Assembly: GCF_900104845.1 (NCBI RefSeq)
Contig: NZ_FNSR01000001.1
Location: 2,418,001 to 2,482,000, forward strand
Source: Paraburkholderia caballeronis
GTDB lineage: Bacteria; Pseudomonadota; Gammaproteobacteria; Burkholderiales; Burkholderiaceae
Direction: 5' to 3'
DNA length: 64,000 bases
Shown here: positions 1 through 10,174 of the stretch, in pieces
How the letters are laid out: each line of letters opens with the position of its first letter
Numbering within the stretch: the first letter of the stretch is position 1
Translations under genes and position numbers: made by a program
The notes under the pieces: model-generated
Told to the model about the DNA's origin: nothing
The model's database searches: none
What the model saw: the letters and a program-made list of their open reading frames with translations, nothing else

Positions 1-3000
1 TGTCGACCGCCACGCGCACGGTGTCGTTCTCGTTCAACGACGGCGTCGAGTCGAGCAACGTGGCCACCCGCGCCATCACCGTCACCGCCACCGACCAGAC
101 GCCGATCGTGACCGACGGCGGCGCGGCCAGCACCGGCTACGTCGCCGGCACGGCCGCGGTCAGGATCGACACCAGCCTGCACGTCAGCGACGCGGACACG
201 CCGAAGCTGGTCTCGGGCACCGTCACGATCGGTAGCGGCTACACGGCCGGCGACACGCTCGCGTTCAACAATTCGAACTCGACGCTGTACGGCGACATCA
301 TCGGCTTCTACGACCCGACCTCGCACAAGCTCACGCTGACGTCGGTAACCAACAACGCCACCGTCGCGCAATGGCAGAACGCGTTCGAGGCCGTCACGTT
401 CTCGAGCGCTTCGGGCACGTCGAGCGGCACGCGCGACATCGCGTTCGCGGTCAGCGACGGCACCGATACCAGCGCGCCGCTGCACCACAGCGTGGTGGTC
501 ACGCTCGGCCCGACGATCAGCACCGACACCGGCTCGGCGCAGTTCGCGAGCGGCAACAACGCCACCTCGACGCCGGTCGCGGTCGATCCGGGCATCCTGC
601 TCACCGACGGCAACAGCTCGACGCTGGTCAGCGCGACCATCTCGATCGTCGGCAACTTCCAGGTCAATCATGACGAACTGGTGTTCATCGGCAATCCGTC
701 GACGATGGGCAACATCAGCGGCGTCTACGACAGCGGCACGGGCATCCTGACGCTGACCGCGGCCGGCGGCGCGTCGCTGCTGCAGTGGCGGACCGCGCTC
801 GCCTCGATCCAGTTCACGAACGACCTGGTGGTGCCGTCCGCCCTGACCCGCACCGTCAGCTACCAGATCAACGACGGCACGCTGACCAGCCCGGTGGCCA
901 CGCGCACCGTGACCGTGACGGCCACCGACCAGACCCCGGTGCTCGGCGCCGGCGGCAATACCGTCGCGTTCTTCGCCGGCGACAACGTCGCCTCGACGCC
1001 GGTCACGGTCAACAACGCCATCACCGTCACCGACCGCGACGGCGGCCCGCTGCAGCAGGCCGTGATCACCATCACGAGCCATTACGAGGCGACCGACGTC
1101 CTCGGCTTCAACAACAACAGCACCGCGCTGTACGGCAACATCTCGGCCGTCTACACGAACGGCGTGCTGACGCTGACCTCGTCGGGCAGCCAGGCCACGC
1201 TCGTGCAGTGGCAGAACGCGCTGCGGGCCGTCAGCTACACGTCCACTGCGATCACGCCGGGCAACAGCGCGCGCACCGTGAGCTTCGTGGTCAGCGACGG
1301 CATCGAATCCAGCACGGGGGTCACTTCGACCCTGACGGTGACCGACACCGACCAGACGCCGGTGATCGGCGGCACGGCCGGCAGCGCCGCCTTCACGCAG
1401 GGCGACAACGCCCCCTCCACGCCGATCGCGGTCGATTCCGGCATCGTGCTGGCGGACCGCGACGGCAACACCTTCACGTCGGCCATCATCACGATCGGCA
1501 ACTACGACAGCAACGGCGACGTCCTGCTGTTCGCCAACAACGGCTCGACAATGGGCGACATCGTCGGTTCCTACACGAACGGCGTGCTGACGCTGATCTC
1601 GCAAAGCGGCACGGCCACCCTCCCGCAGTGGCAGGCGGCGCTGCGCTCGATCCGCTTCACCGACACCGCGGCCACGCCGAGCACCACGCAGCGTGCCGTC
1701 GGCTTCACCATCAGCGACGGCGCCAAGACCAGCGCCGCCTGGCAGCGCATCATCAACGTGACGCTGACCGACCAGTCGCCGATCGTCACCGACACCGGCG
1801 GCACCGTCAACTTCAGGTCGGCCGACAATGCCCCCTCCACGCCGATCGTGGTCGATGCCGGCGTGACGCTGACCGACTCCGACACGCTGACCATGACATC
1901 GGCCACCGTGGCGATCACCGGCAACTACCAGAACGGCGAAGACGTGCTCGCGCTCGGCAGCGGCTCGTTCGGCGACATCCAGGCGAATTTCGACGCCGGC
2001 ACCCTTACGCTGACCTCGGCCGGCGCGTCGACCAACGCTCAGTGGCAGGCCGCGCTGCGCTCGGTCACCTACACCGACACGGCCGCCGTCCCGCAGACCG
2101 CGAACCGCACCATCAGCTTCAGCGCCAACGACGGCACCAGGTCCAGCACCGGCTCAAGCAAGGTCATCGTGGTAGAAGCGACCCACCAGACCCCGGTGCT
2201 CGGCAGCTCGGCCAGCAGCGTCAGCCATCTGTCCGGCCAGGCCGCCACCTCGATCGACAGCGGCATCACGCTGACGGATCTGAACGCGAGCGGCTCGACG
2301 CTGGTCTCGATGTCGATCACGGTGCAGATCACCTCGGGGCTGCAGAGCGGCGACGCGCTCGGCCTCAGCCTGCCGACGTCGACGCTGACCAACGGCATGA
2401 ACGTCACCTACGACGGCACCAGCGGCACGCTGACGATCAACTCGACCGGCGGCACCCTCGCGCAATGGCAGACGGTGCTCGACAACATCCAGTTCTCGAC
2501 CGCCCCCAACGCCCCGCTCGGCGCGCGCACGCTCAGCGTGTCCATCAGCGACGGCGTGAAAACCAGCGCGCCGCTCGGCTATACCGTCGACGTGATCAGT
2601 TCCGCGCCGGCCCTCGCCACCTCAAGCAGCGGCAGCGCGAGCTTCGTGGCCGGCGACAATGCGGTTTCGACGCCGGTGGCGGTCGACCCCGGCCTGACGG
2701 TCGCGGATCCGCTCGGTAACGTGGTGGACAGCGCGGTGGTCGCGATCACGGACAACCCGCACATCGGCGAGGACCTGCTCCAGTTCGTCAACGACGGCCA
2801 GTCGATGGGCAACATCGCCGGCAACTACAATCCGTTGACCGGCGTGCTCACGCTCACGTCGATCGACGGCTCGGCCACGCTCGCGCAATGGCAGGCCGCG
2901 CTGCGCTCGGTCACCTATACCGACACCGCCGTCACGCCCGACACGGCCACCCGCACGCTCAGCTTCACGGTCAACGACGGCACGAAGGACAGCACCGCGC

Positions 3001-6000
3001 TCACGCGCACCGTCACCGTGACCGACGCCGACCAGACGCCGGTCATTTCAACCGGCAGCACCGGCAGCGCCTCATTCGCCGCCGGCGACAATGCGGTTTC
3101 GACGCCGGTTGCCGTCGATAACGGCATCATCTTGTCGGACCGCGACAACACCACGCTGGCCTCGGCCACCGTGCAGATCGGCAGCGGTTTCCACGCAGGC
3201 GAGGATGTGCTCGGCTTCATCAACGACGGCACGATGGGCAACATCACGGCCAGCTACGACGCCGCCGACGGCACGCTGACGCTGACGTCGGCGAGCGGCA
3301 CCGCCACGCTTGCGCAGTGGCAGGCCGCGCTGCGCTCGGTCACCTACACCGACACGGCGATCACGCCGGACACGGCTACCCGCTCGATCAGCTTCGCCGT
3401 CAGCGACGGCACGCAGACGAGCGCCGCGCTCACGCGCGACGTCACCGTGGCCGACACCGACCAGACGCCGATCGTGGGCTCCACGAGCAGCGGCGCGACC
3501 TCGTTCGTGTCGGCGGACAACGGGCCGTCGAGCCCCGTCACGGTCGATACCGGCATCGTCGTCAGCGATCTCGACAACACCACGCTCGCCTCGGCCACCG
3601 TGCAGATCGGCGCGGGTTTCCACGCGGGCGAGGACGCGCTCGGCTTCGCCAACGATGGCCTGTCGATGGGCAACATCACGGCCAGCTACGATGCCGCGAC
3701 GGGTACGCTCACGCTCTCCTCGCTCGACGCGAGCGCCACGCTCGCGCAATGGCAGGCCGCGTTGCGCTCGGTCACCTATACCGACACGGCTGTCACGCCC
3801 GATACGGCCACCCGCGCCATCGGATTCAGCGTCAACGACGGCGTGAAGACAAGCGCCCCGCTCTCGCGCGCCGTGACCGTCACGGCCACCGACCAGACGC
3901 CGGTGATCTCCGGCGGCAGCACCGGTTCGGCCGCGTTTGTGGCCGGCGACGATGTCGCCTCCACGCCGGTGGCGGTCGATGCCGGCCTCACGCTGTCGGA
4001 CGCCGACAACACGACGCTCGCGTCGGCCACCGTGCAGATCGGCAGCGGCTTCCACGCCGGCGAGGACCTGCTCGCGTTCACGAACGACGGCGCGACGATG
4101 GGCAACATCGCCGCCAGCTACGACGCATCGACCGGCACGCTGACGCTGACCTCGGCCGGCGCGAGCGCCACGCTCGCGCAATGGCAGACGGCGCTGCGTT
4201 CGGTGACCTACACCGACACGGCGATTACGCCGGATACGGCTGCCCGCACGCTCAGCTTCACGGTCAACGACGGCACGAAGTCGAGCGCCGCGCTCACGCG
4301 CACCGTCACCGTGGCCGACACCGACCAGACGCCGATCGCAGGTTCGTCCAGCAGCGGGTCGGCTTCGTTCGTGTCAGGCGACAACGCACCGTCGACGCCG
4401 GTTACCATCGATAACGGCCTCACGTTGTCCGACCTCGACAACCCGACGCTCGCATCGGCCACCGTGCAGATCGGCGCGGGTTTTCATGCCGGCGAGGACG
4501 TGCTGTCGTTCACCAACGACGGCGCGACGATGGGCAACATCACCGCCAGCTACGACGCATCGACCGGCACGATGACGCTGACCTCGGCCGGCGCGAGCGC
4601 CACGCTCGCGCAATGGCAGGCCGCGCTGCGCTCCGTGACCTATACCGACACGGCAATCTCGCCGGATACGGCTACGCGCACGATCGGCTTCACCGTCAAC
4701 GACGGAATCAAGAGCAGCACGACGCTCGCACGCACCGTGACGGTGACCGATACCGACCAGACGCCGGTGATCTCGACCAGCAACAGCGGTTCGGCCCCGT
4801 TCGTCGCTGGCGACAACAGCCCCTCGACGCCGGTCGCCGTCGATAACGGCATCACGCTGTCGGACCTCGACAACACGACGCTCGCGTCGGCCACCGTGCA
4901 GATCGGCGCGGGTTTTCATGCTGGCGAGGACGTGCTGTCGTTCACCAACGACGGCGCGACGATGGGCAACATCACCGCCACTTACGACCCATCGACCGGC
5001 AGACTGACGCTGACCTCGGCCGGCGCAAGCGCCACGCTTGCCCAGTGGCAGGCCGCGCTGCGCTCCGTGACCTATACCGACACGGCAATCTCGCCGGATA
5101 CGGCTACGCGCACGATCGGCTTCTCCGTCAACGACGGAGTCAGGAACAGCACGACACTCACCCGCGCCGTGACGGTGACCGATACCGACCAGACGCCGGT
5201 CATCTCGACCGGCAGCATCGGTTCGGCCTCGTTCGTATCAGGCGACAACGCACCGTCGACGCCGGTCGCCATCGATAACGGCCTCACGTTGTCCGACCTC
5301 GACAACCCGACGCTCGCGTCGGCCACTGTGCAGATCGGCAGCGGCTTCCATGCCGGCGAGGACGTGCTCGCGTTCACCAACGACGGCGCGACGATGGGCA
5401 ACATCACCGCCAGCTACGACGCATCGACCGGCACGATGACGCTGACCTCGGCCGGCGCGAGCGCCACGCTCGCGCAATGGCAGGCCGCGCTGCGTTCGGT
5501 GACCTACACCGACACGGCGATTACGCCGGATACGGCCGCCCGCACGCTCAGCTTCACGGTCAACGACGGCACGCAGACGAGCGCGGCGCTCACGCGCACC
5601 GTCACCGTGGCCGACACCGACCAGACGCCGATCGCAGGTTCGTCCAGCAGCGGGTCGGCTTCGTTCGTGTCCGGCGACAACGCACCATCGATTCCCGTCG
5701 CCGTCGATAACGGCCTCACGCTGTCGGACATCGACAACACCACGCTGGCCTCGGCCACCGTGCAGATCGGCGAGGGTTTTCATGCCGGCGAGGACGTGCT
5801 CGCGTTCACCAACGACGGCGCGACGATGGGCAACATCACCGCCAGCTACGACCCATCGACCGGCAGACTGACGCTGACCTCGGCCGGCGCGAGCGCCACG
5901 CTCGCGCAATGGCAGGCCGCGCTGCGCTCCGTGACCTATACCGACACGGCAATCTCGCCGGATACGGCTACGCGCACGATCGGCTTCACTGTCAACGACG

Positions 6001-7721
6001 GAGTCAGGAACAGCACGACGCTCACCCGCGCCGTGACGGTGACCGATACCGACCAGACTCCGGTCATCTCGACCGGCAGCATCGGTTCGGCCTCGTTCGT
6101 GTCAGGCGACAACGCGCCGTCGACGCCGGTCGCCATCGATAACGGCCTCACGTTGTCCGACCTCGACAACCCGACGCTCGCGTCGGCCACCGTGCAGATC
6201 GGCAGCGGCTTCCATGCCGGCGAGGACGTGCTCGCGTTCACCAACGACGGCGCGACGATGGGCAACATCGCCGCCCGCTACGACGCATCGACCGGCACGC
6301 TGACGCTGACCTCGGCCGGCGCGAGCGCCACGCTCGCGCAGTGGCAAGCCGCGCTGCGCTCGGTCACCTACGTCGACACGGCGGTCATCCCCGCCACGGC
6401 CACGCGCACGATCGGCTTTTCCGTCAACGACGGCACGAAGTCGGCCGCCCCGCTGTCGCGCAACGTCACGGTCACCGCGACCCACCAGACGCTCTCGATC
6501 GACACCGGCGACACCACCGTGCCGTACACCGCCAGCGGCGACGCGTCCGCGACGGTCGCGGTGGGCGCCGGCATCACGCTGACCGACCTCAACGCAACTG
6601 CGCCGACCTCCGCGACCGTGTCGTTCGGCGGCACGTTCGATCCGCAGCACGACGTGCTCGCGTTCGCGCCCGGCGGCGCGACCGGCAACATCACCGCGAG
6701 CTACGACGCCGCGCGTGGCGTGCTCACGCTCACGTCGAACGGCGCGACCGCGACGCTCGCGCAATGGCAGGCCGCGCTGGCGGCGGTCAGCTATCGCGAC
6801 ACGCAGGTCGAACATGCGGACAGCACCCGCACGCTCGTCTTCGCGTTCGGCGACGGCACCGCATCGAGCGCACCGGCCACGCGAACGCTGGAGATCACCG
6901 GCGTGCCGCAGCCGGTCGGCACGCCGATCCTGCCGCCGTCGCAGCCCGACCGTCTGCGCGAGCCCGCCGTCGTCGCACCGCCGCCCGTACTGCCCCTGGG
7001 CCGCGGCAATCCGCTGATCGTGACCAGCGCCAACGGCAGCAGCGACAACGTCTCGAACCCGCTGATCGTGCTGAACGCATTCGATATGCCGCAGCAGATC
7101 AGCCCGATTGCGCCCCGGACGACCTTCACGTTCGCGGCGCAGGGCGCGCGCGCGGATACCCTGGGCGGCACGCATGTCGCCCAGCTCGACTCGATCGTGC
7201 CACGCGGCGTCGACGTCGCGGTCCCCGCCGCACGCACGCTGCCGGCGGCCGACGTTCATCCGCTGCCCCAGGCCGGCAGCGGATTCGCGCTGAACGTCGT
7301 CCCGCTGCTGCAGGCGCCGGCGGCGCACGACGCCGCGCAAGGCGGAGCGGACATCGCCGTCACGCTGTCCGACGGCGCGCCGCTGCCGTCGTGGCTCCAC
7401 TACGACCCGGTGCGCGGCGTGCTGACCGGCACGCCGCCGAACGGCCTGCACTCGGTGCGCATCACGCTGCTGGTGCGCGATGCGGCCGGCAACGTGACGC
7501 GCCGCGACGTCGTCGTCCGCTTCGATGCACCGGGCGCCCCCGCGACGGCCGCGCCCGCGCGCGACGCGGCAAAACCGGCCGCCCGGCCGCATGCCGCGCT
7601 GCCGCCCGCCAAGGCTTCGCTCGCCGCGCAGTTCGCGAACGCGCACGCCGCACTGCACGTCGCCCGCCAGGAGGCGGCGGCGCCCGACGGGCAGCACGCC
7701 GCCGTGGAGCACCATTCGTGA
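1..7721 (+). CDS. Giant tandem-repeat surface/secreted protein, C-terminal part (5' end outside window)
   Basis: The reading frame is open from the first bases of the window (codons in phase with base 3), so the GTG at 21 is internal and the N-terminus lies outside. About 2,570 residues are visible. They form roughly 16 tandem Ig/cadherin-like modules of about 140-144 residues. Each module has a TDQTP-type linker, a GDNAPSTPV-type strand, GFHAGEDVL, NDG-TMGNI, LTLTSA, and an almost invariant LAQWQAALRSVTYTDTA block, followed by a FTVNDG strand. Near the end is a different module containing PSWLHYDPVRGVLTGTPP, which resembles putative-Ig (He_PIG) domains. The extreme C-terminus is Ala/Pro-rich and ends EHHS. 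I see no RTX nonapeptides, sortase motif or autotransporter barrel. Four export-like genes follow in the same direction, so I infer an exported adhesin or matrix protein. Ligand and exact family are unknown. Confidence 0.85.
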   Translation, partial: STATRTVSFSFNDGVESSNVATRAITVTATDQTPIVTDGGAASTGYVAGTAAVRIDTSLHVSDADTPKLVSGTVTIGSGYTAGDTLAFNNSNSTLYGDIIGFYDPTSHKLTLTSVTNNATVAQWQNAFEAVTFSSASGTSSGTRDIAFAVSDGTDTSAPLHHSVVVTLGPTISTDTGSAQFASGNNATSTPVAVDPGILLTDGNSSTLVSATISIVGNFQVNHDELVFIGNPSTMGNISGVYDSGTGILTLTAAGGASLLQWRTALASIQFTNDLVVPSALTRTVSYQINDGTLTSPVATRTVTVTATDQTPVLGAGGNTVAFFAGDNVASTPVTVNNAITVTDRDGGPLQQAVITITSHYEATDVLGFNNNSTALYGNISAVYTNGVLTLTSSGSQATLVQWQNALRAVSYTSTAITPGNSARTVSFVVSDGIESSTGVTSTLTVTDTDQTPVIGGTAGSAAFTQGDNAPSTPIAVDSGIVLADRDGNTFTSAIITIGNYDSNGDVLLFANNGSTMGDIVGSYTNGVLTLISQSGTATLPQWQAALRSIRFTDTAATPSTTQRAVGFTISDGAKTSAAWQRIINVTLTDQSPIVTDTGGTVNFRSADNAPSTPIVVDAGVTLTDSDTLTMTSATVAITGNYQNGEDVLALGSGSFGDIQANFDAGTLTLTSAGASTNAQWQAALRSVTYTDTAAVPQTANRTISFSANDGTRSSTGSSKVIVVEATHQTPVLGSSASSVSHLSGQAATSIDSGITLTDLNASGSTLVSMSITVQITSGLQSGDALGLSLPTSTLTNGMNVTYDGTSGTLTINSTGGTLAQWQTVLDNIQFSTAPNAPLGARTLSVSISDGVKTSAPLGYTVDVISSAPALATSSSGSASFVAGDNAVSTPVAVDPGLTVADPLGNVVDSAVVAITDNPHIGEDLLQFVNDGQSMGNIAGNYNPLTGVLTLTSIDGSATLAQWQAALRSVTYTDTAVTPDTATRTLSFTVNDGTKDSTALTRTVTVTDADQTPVISTGSTGSASFAAGDNAVSTPVAVDNGIILSDRDNTTLASATVQIGSGFHAGEDVLGFINDGTMGNITASYDAADGTLTLTSASGTATLAQWQAALRSVTYTDTAITPDTATRSISFAVSDGTQTSAALTRDVTVADTDQTPIVGSTSSGATSFVSADNGPSSPVTVDTGIVVSDLDNTTLASATVQIGAGFHAGEDALGFANDGLSMGNITASYDAATGTLTLSSLDASATLAQWQAALRSVTYTDTAVTPDTATRAIGFSVNDGVKTSAPLSRAVTVTATDQTPVISGGSTGSAAFVAGDDVASTPVAVDAGLTLSDADNTTLASATVQIGSGFHAGEDLLAFTNDGATMGNIAASYDASTGTLTLTSAGASATLAQWQTALRSVTYTDTAITPDTAARTLSFTVNDGTKSSAALTRTVTVADTDQTPIAGSSSSGSASFVSGDNAPSTPVTIDNGLTLSDLDNPTLASATVQIGAGFHAGEDVLSFTNDGATMGNITASYDASTGTMTLTSAGASATLAQWQAALRSVTYTDTAISPDTATRTIGFTVNDGIKSSTTLARTVTVTDTDQTPVISTSNSGSAPFVAGDNSPSTPVAVDNGITLSDLDNTTLASATVQIGAGFHAGEDVLSFTNDGATMGNITATYDPSTGRLTLTSAGASATLAQWQAALRSVTYTDTAISPDTATRTIGFSVNDGVRNSTTLTRAVTVTDTDQTPVISTGSIGSASFVSGDNAPSTPVAIDNGLTLSDLDNPTLASATVQIGSGFHAGEDVLAFTNDGATMGNITASYDASTGTMTLTSAGASATLAQWQAALRSVTYTDTAITPDTAARTLSFTVNDGTQTSAALTRTVTVADTDQTPIAGSSSSGSASFVSGDNAPSIPVAVDNGLTLSDIDNTTLASATVQIGEGFHAGEDVLAFTNDGATMGNITASYDPSTGRLTLTSAGASATLAQWQAALRSVTYTDTAISPDTATRTIGFTVNDGVRNSTTLTRAVTVTDTDQTPVISTGSIGSASFVSGDNAPSTPVAIDNGLTLSDLDNPTLASATVQIGSGFHAGEDVLAFTNDGATMGNIAARYDASTGTLTLTSAGASATLAQWQAALRSVTYVDTAVIPATATRTIGFSVNDGTKSAAPLSRNVTVTATHQTLSIDTGDTTVPYTASGDASATVAVGAGITLTDLNATAPTSATVSFGGTFDPQHDVLAFAPGGATGNITASYDAARGVLTLTSNGATATLAQWQAALAAVSYRDTQVEHADSTRTLVFAFGDGTASSAPATRTLEITGVPQPVGTPILPPSQPDRLREPAVVAPPPVLPLGRGNPLIVTSANGSSDNVSNPLIVLNAFDMPQQISPIAPRTTFTFAAQGARADTLGGTHVAQLDSIVPRGVDVAVPAARTLPAADVHPLPQAGSGFALNVVPLLQAPAAHDAAQGGADIAVTLSDGAPLPSWLHYDPVRGVLTGTPPNGLHSVRITLLVRDAAGNVTRRDVVVRFDAPGAPATAAPARDAAKPAARPHAALPPAKASLAAQFANAHAALHVARQEAAAPDGQHAAVEHHS
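3000..6480 (+). repeat. High-identity 432-bp tandem repeat block inside the giant protein gene
   Basis: The LAQWQ anchor codons recur at about 3317, 3749, 4181, 4613, 5045, 5477, 5909 and 6341, an exact spacing of 432 bp (144 codons). The step before 3317 is 429 bp and the one after 6341 is shorter, so the strict period is confined to the middle. Units also copy each other at higher-order shifts: the block near 5045 is almost identical to the one near 5909 (864 bp, two units), and the one near 4181 matches the one near 5477 (1,296 bp, three units). Outer modules are much more diverged. This is the pattern expected from recombination or conversion among internal units. Confidence 0.9.
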
Positions 7722-7771
7722 CCCTCGCTTTCCTTACCCAGCCTGCCATTTTTCATAAGAGACCAGTCGAA

Positions 7772-9361
7772 GTGAAAACCTTGTCGCTCGGGGGACGCGC
7801 ACCGCGCCCCGCACTGCTTGCGGTCGCGGTCGCGGTCGTGTGGCTGTCCGGCTGCGCCGTCAAGCCCGCCCCGTTCTCCGACGCGGAGCGCGCCGAAACG
7901 GCCCGCGCCGATCGCACGGCCATGTTCGCGGACCAGCAGCCGGTATCCGGACCGATCACGCTCGACGAAGCCATGGCGCGCGCGATCCGCTACAACCTCG
8001 ACCATCGCCTGAAGATGATGGAAGAAGCGCTCGCGCAGCGTCAGCTCGATCTGTCGAATTTCGATCTGCTGCCGAAGCTGACCGCGGAGGCCGGCTACAC
8101 GAACCGCAATCACCCGCTCGCATCGGCGTCGGAAGGTCTGTTCACCCGCGAGGAATCGCTGATCCCGTCGTACTCGACCGACCAGAACAGCCGCACCGCG
8201 GACCTGAACCTGTCGTGGAACCTGCTCGACTTCGGCGTCAGCTACTACGAGGCGAAGGAACAGGCGGACCACGTGCTGGTGCTCGAACAGCGTCGCCGCA
8301 AGGTCGTGCAGTTGATGATGCAGCAGGTGCGCGAGGCGTACTGGGAAGCGATCGGCGCGCAACGCCTGCGCGACCGGATCGGGCCGCTGCTCGACGACGC
8401 GCGCAGCGCGCTCGACGATTCGCGCAACGCGCAGCAGCAAGGGCTGCGCTCGCCGGTCGACACGCTGACCTATCAGCGCACGCTGCTCGACCTGATGCGT
8501 CAGCTCGAAGCCGTGCGCGACCAGCTCGAAGAAGCGAAACCGCGCCTCGCGTCGCTGATGAATCTCGAACCCGGCACGAACTTCACGCTCGCGGCGGCCG
8601 ACGCGTTCCCGGTGCCGGCCTTCGACATGCCGATGCCGCAGATGGAAGACATGGCGCTGCAACGCCGTCCCGAACTGGTCGAGGCAAGCTACAACGAGCG
8701 GATCAGCGTCAACGAAACGCACAAGGCCATGGCGAAGCTGCTGCCGGGCATCGAGTTCAGCCTCGGCGCGCATTACGACAGCAACAGCTTCCTCGTCTAC
8801 AACGCGTGGCGCTCCGCCGGCATCAGCGTGAGCTGGAACCTGCTCAATCTGCTGAACGCCCGCAACATCCGCGGCACCGCCCAGGCGCAGCTCGACGTCG
8901 CGAAGGTGCAGCGGATGGCGCTCAGCATGGCGGTGCTCACGCAGGTTCACGTCGCGCGCAGCGAACTCAGCGCGAAGACGCGCCAGTTCGATCTGCTCCG
9001 GCAACTGAACGACGTCGATCAGCAGATCCTCGAACACACGCACAATGCGACGGTCGCGAATGCACAGGGCAAACTCGACGAGATCCGCGTCGCGACCGCC
9101 GCGATGATGTCGGAACTGCGCCTTTATCAAAGCTACGGCGAACTCGAAAGCGCGTACGGCCAGATGCTCGCGACGCTCGGCCTCGATCCGGTGCCGGACC
9201 AGTTGAACGGGCGCGATATCGCGTCGCTGATGCAGTCGATCGGCGACGAGCAGAAACGCTGGGACGAGCTGGCGCGGCATGGCGCGACGGCCGCCGTCGC
9301 GCAGCCGGGTCCGACGATCGCGGCGGCCGCGGCGCTCCCGGCGGGAGCCACGCAGAAATGA
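7772..9361 (+). CDS. TolC-family outer-membrane efflux lipoprotein
   Basis: 529 residues from a GTG start just after the giant gene. I chose this start because it opens directly into a lipoprotein signal peptide: basic start, hydrophobic core, then lipobox LSGC with Cys at about residue 28. The mature part has the two-fold outer membrane efflux protein pattern: an early LDEAMARAIRYNL helix, LDLSNFDLLPKLTAEAGY, strand region NLSWNLLDFGVSYYEAKEQ, and in the second half ISVSWNLLNLLNARN, with long alpha-helical hairpins between. It should form the outer-membrane channel of a tripartite exporter. Its stop overlaps the next start (ATGA), so it is translationally coupled to the HlyD gene. It is likely dedicated to the upstream repeat protein (inference from order). 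Confidence 0.88.
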   Translation: MKTLSLGGRAPRPALLAVAVAVVWLSGCAVKPAPFSDAERAETARADRTAMFADQQPVSGPITLDEAMARAIRYNLDHRLKMMEEALAQRQLDLSNFDLLPKLTAEAGYTNRNHPLASASEGLFTREESLIPSYSTDQNSRTADLNLSWNLLDFGVSYYEAKEQADHVLVLEQRRRKVVQLMMQQVREAYWEAIGAQRLRDRIGPLLDDARSALDDSRNAQQQGLRSPVDTLTYQRTLLDLMRQLEAVRDQLEEAKPRLASLMNLEPGTNFTLAAADAFPVPAFDMPMPQMEDMALQRRPELVEASYNERISVNETHKAMAKLLPGIEFSLGAHYDSNSFLVYNAWRSAGISVSWNLLNLLNARNIRGTAQAQLDVAKVQRMALSMAVLTQVHVARSELSAKTRQFDLLRQLNDVDQQILEHTHNATVANAQGKLDEIRVATAAMMSELRLYQSYGELESAYGQMLATLGLDPVPDQLNGRDIASLMQSIGDEQKRWDELARHGATAAVAQPGPTIAAAAALPAGATQK

Positions 9362-10170
9362 GGCGGTTCGCGAAATACCGCGCGGCGGCCGCGATCGCGC
9401 TGCTCGTCGCGGCGCGGTCCGCCGTCGCGGCACAACCCGCGGCACAACCCGCACCGCCGCCCGCCCCGTCCGCACCCGCCGCATCGCCGGCTCCGGCCAT
9501 CCCGGACAGCGGCGATCCGCGGATCCGGATCCAGCTCGTCTCGCGCGACCAGGTCGACGTGTCGAGCGAGATTTCCGCGAAGATCGCGTCGCTGCCGTTC
9601 CGCGACGGCGACGCGTTCCGCGCGGGACAAACGCTCGTCACGCTCGACTGCTCGCTGTTCAACGCGCAGTTGCACAAGGCCCAGGCCGACGCCGACGGCG
9701 CGCGCGACCTGCTCGACGTGAACCGCAAGCTGCAGGCGCTGCACTCGATCGGCGAACTGGAGGTGCAGCAGGCGCAGGCGAAGCAGAAGGCCAGCGCCGC
9801 CGACGTCGCGTACATGCAGGCCACCGTGCGCAAATGCGCGATCGCCGCGCCGTTCGACGGCCGGGTGTCGAAACGCAGCGCGTCGCCGCAGCAGTTCGCC
9901 GAGCCCGGCAAGCCGCTGCTGACCATCATCGACACGAGCCATCTCGAACTGAAGATGATCGTCCCGTCGAAGTGGCTCGCATGGCTGAAGCCCGGTCACG
10001 CGCTGAACGTGCAGGTGGACGAGGTCGGCAGGACCTATCCGGCGAAGGTGGCGCGGATCGGCGCGCGCGTCGATCCGGTGACGCAGACCGTCGACGTGAC
10101 GGCGTCGCTGACCGGCAGCGCGCCGGAACTGCTGCCGGGCATGAGCGGCTGGGCGACCTTCGCGCGGTGA
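9358..10170 (+). CDS. Periplasmic adaptor, HlyD/RND membrane-fusion family
   Basis: 270 residues; the ATG overlaps the stop of the TolC-like gene. An N-terminal signal peptide (Arg-rich start, AAAAIALLVAARSAVAA) is followed by a Pro/Ala-rich linker to about residue 50. Then come a split lipoyl half-motif (EISAKIASLPFRDGDAFRAGQTLVTLD), a helical hairpin rich in Gln/Ala, the second lipoyl half (IAAPFDGRVSKRSASPQQF..GKPLLTI) and a beta-barrel segment ending PGMSGWATFAR. It lacks a membrane anchor apart from the signal peptide. It is a canonical adaptor that would bridge an inner-membrane component to the TolC-like channel. It is shorter than most RND adaptors (about 370 residues). Confidence 0.87.
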   Translation: MRRFAKYRAAAAIALLVAARSAVAAQPAAQPAPPPAPSAPAASPAPAIPDSGDPRIRIQLVSRDQVDVSSEISAKIASLPFRDGDAFRAGQTLVTLDCSLFNAQLHKAQADADGARDLLDVNRKLQALHSIGELEVQQAQAKQKASAADVAYMQATVRKCAIAAPFDGRVSKRSASPQQFAEPGKPLLTIIDTSHLELKMIVPSKWLAWLKPGHALNVQVDEVGRTYPAKVARIGARVDPVTQTVDVTASLTGSAPELLPGMSGWATFAR

Positions 10171-10174
10171 CGCC

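Noticed and set aside
6102..7715. Long minus-strand ORF (537 codons) opposite the repeat protein
   Set aside because: Arg/Gly/Val-rich shadow of a GC-biased coding strand, with repeated low-complexity blocks mirroring the 432-bp repeats and no family motif.
7400..9484. 694-codon minus-strand ORF opposite the TolC-like gene
   Set aside because: Antisense shadow; the plus strand carries clear outer-membrane efflux protein motifs and a lipobox.
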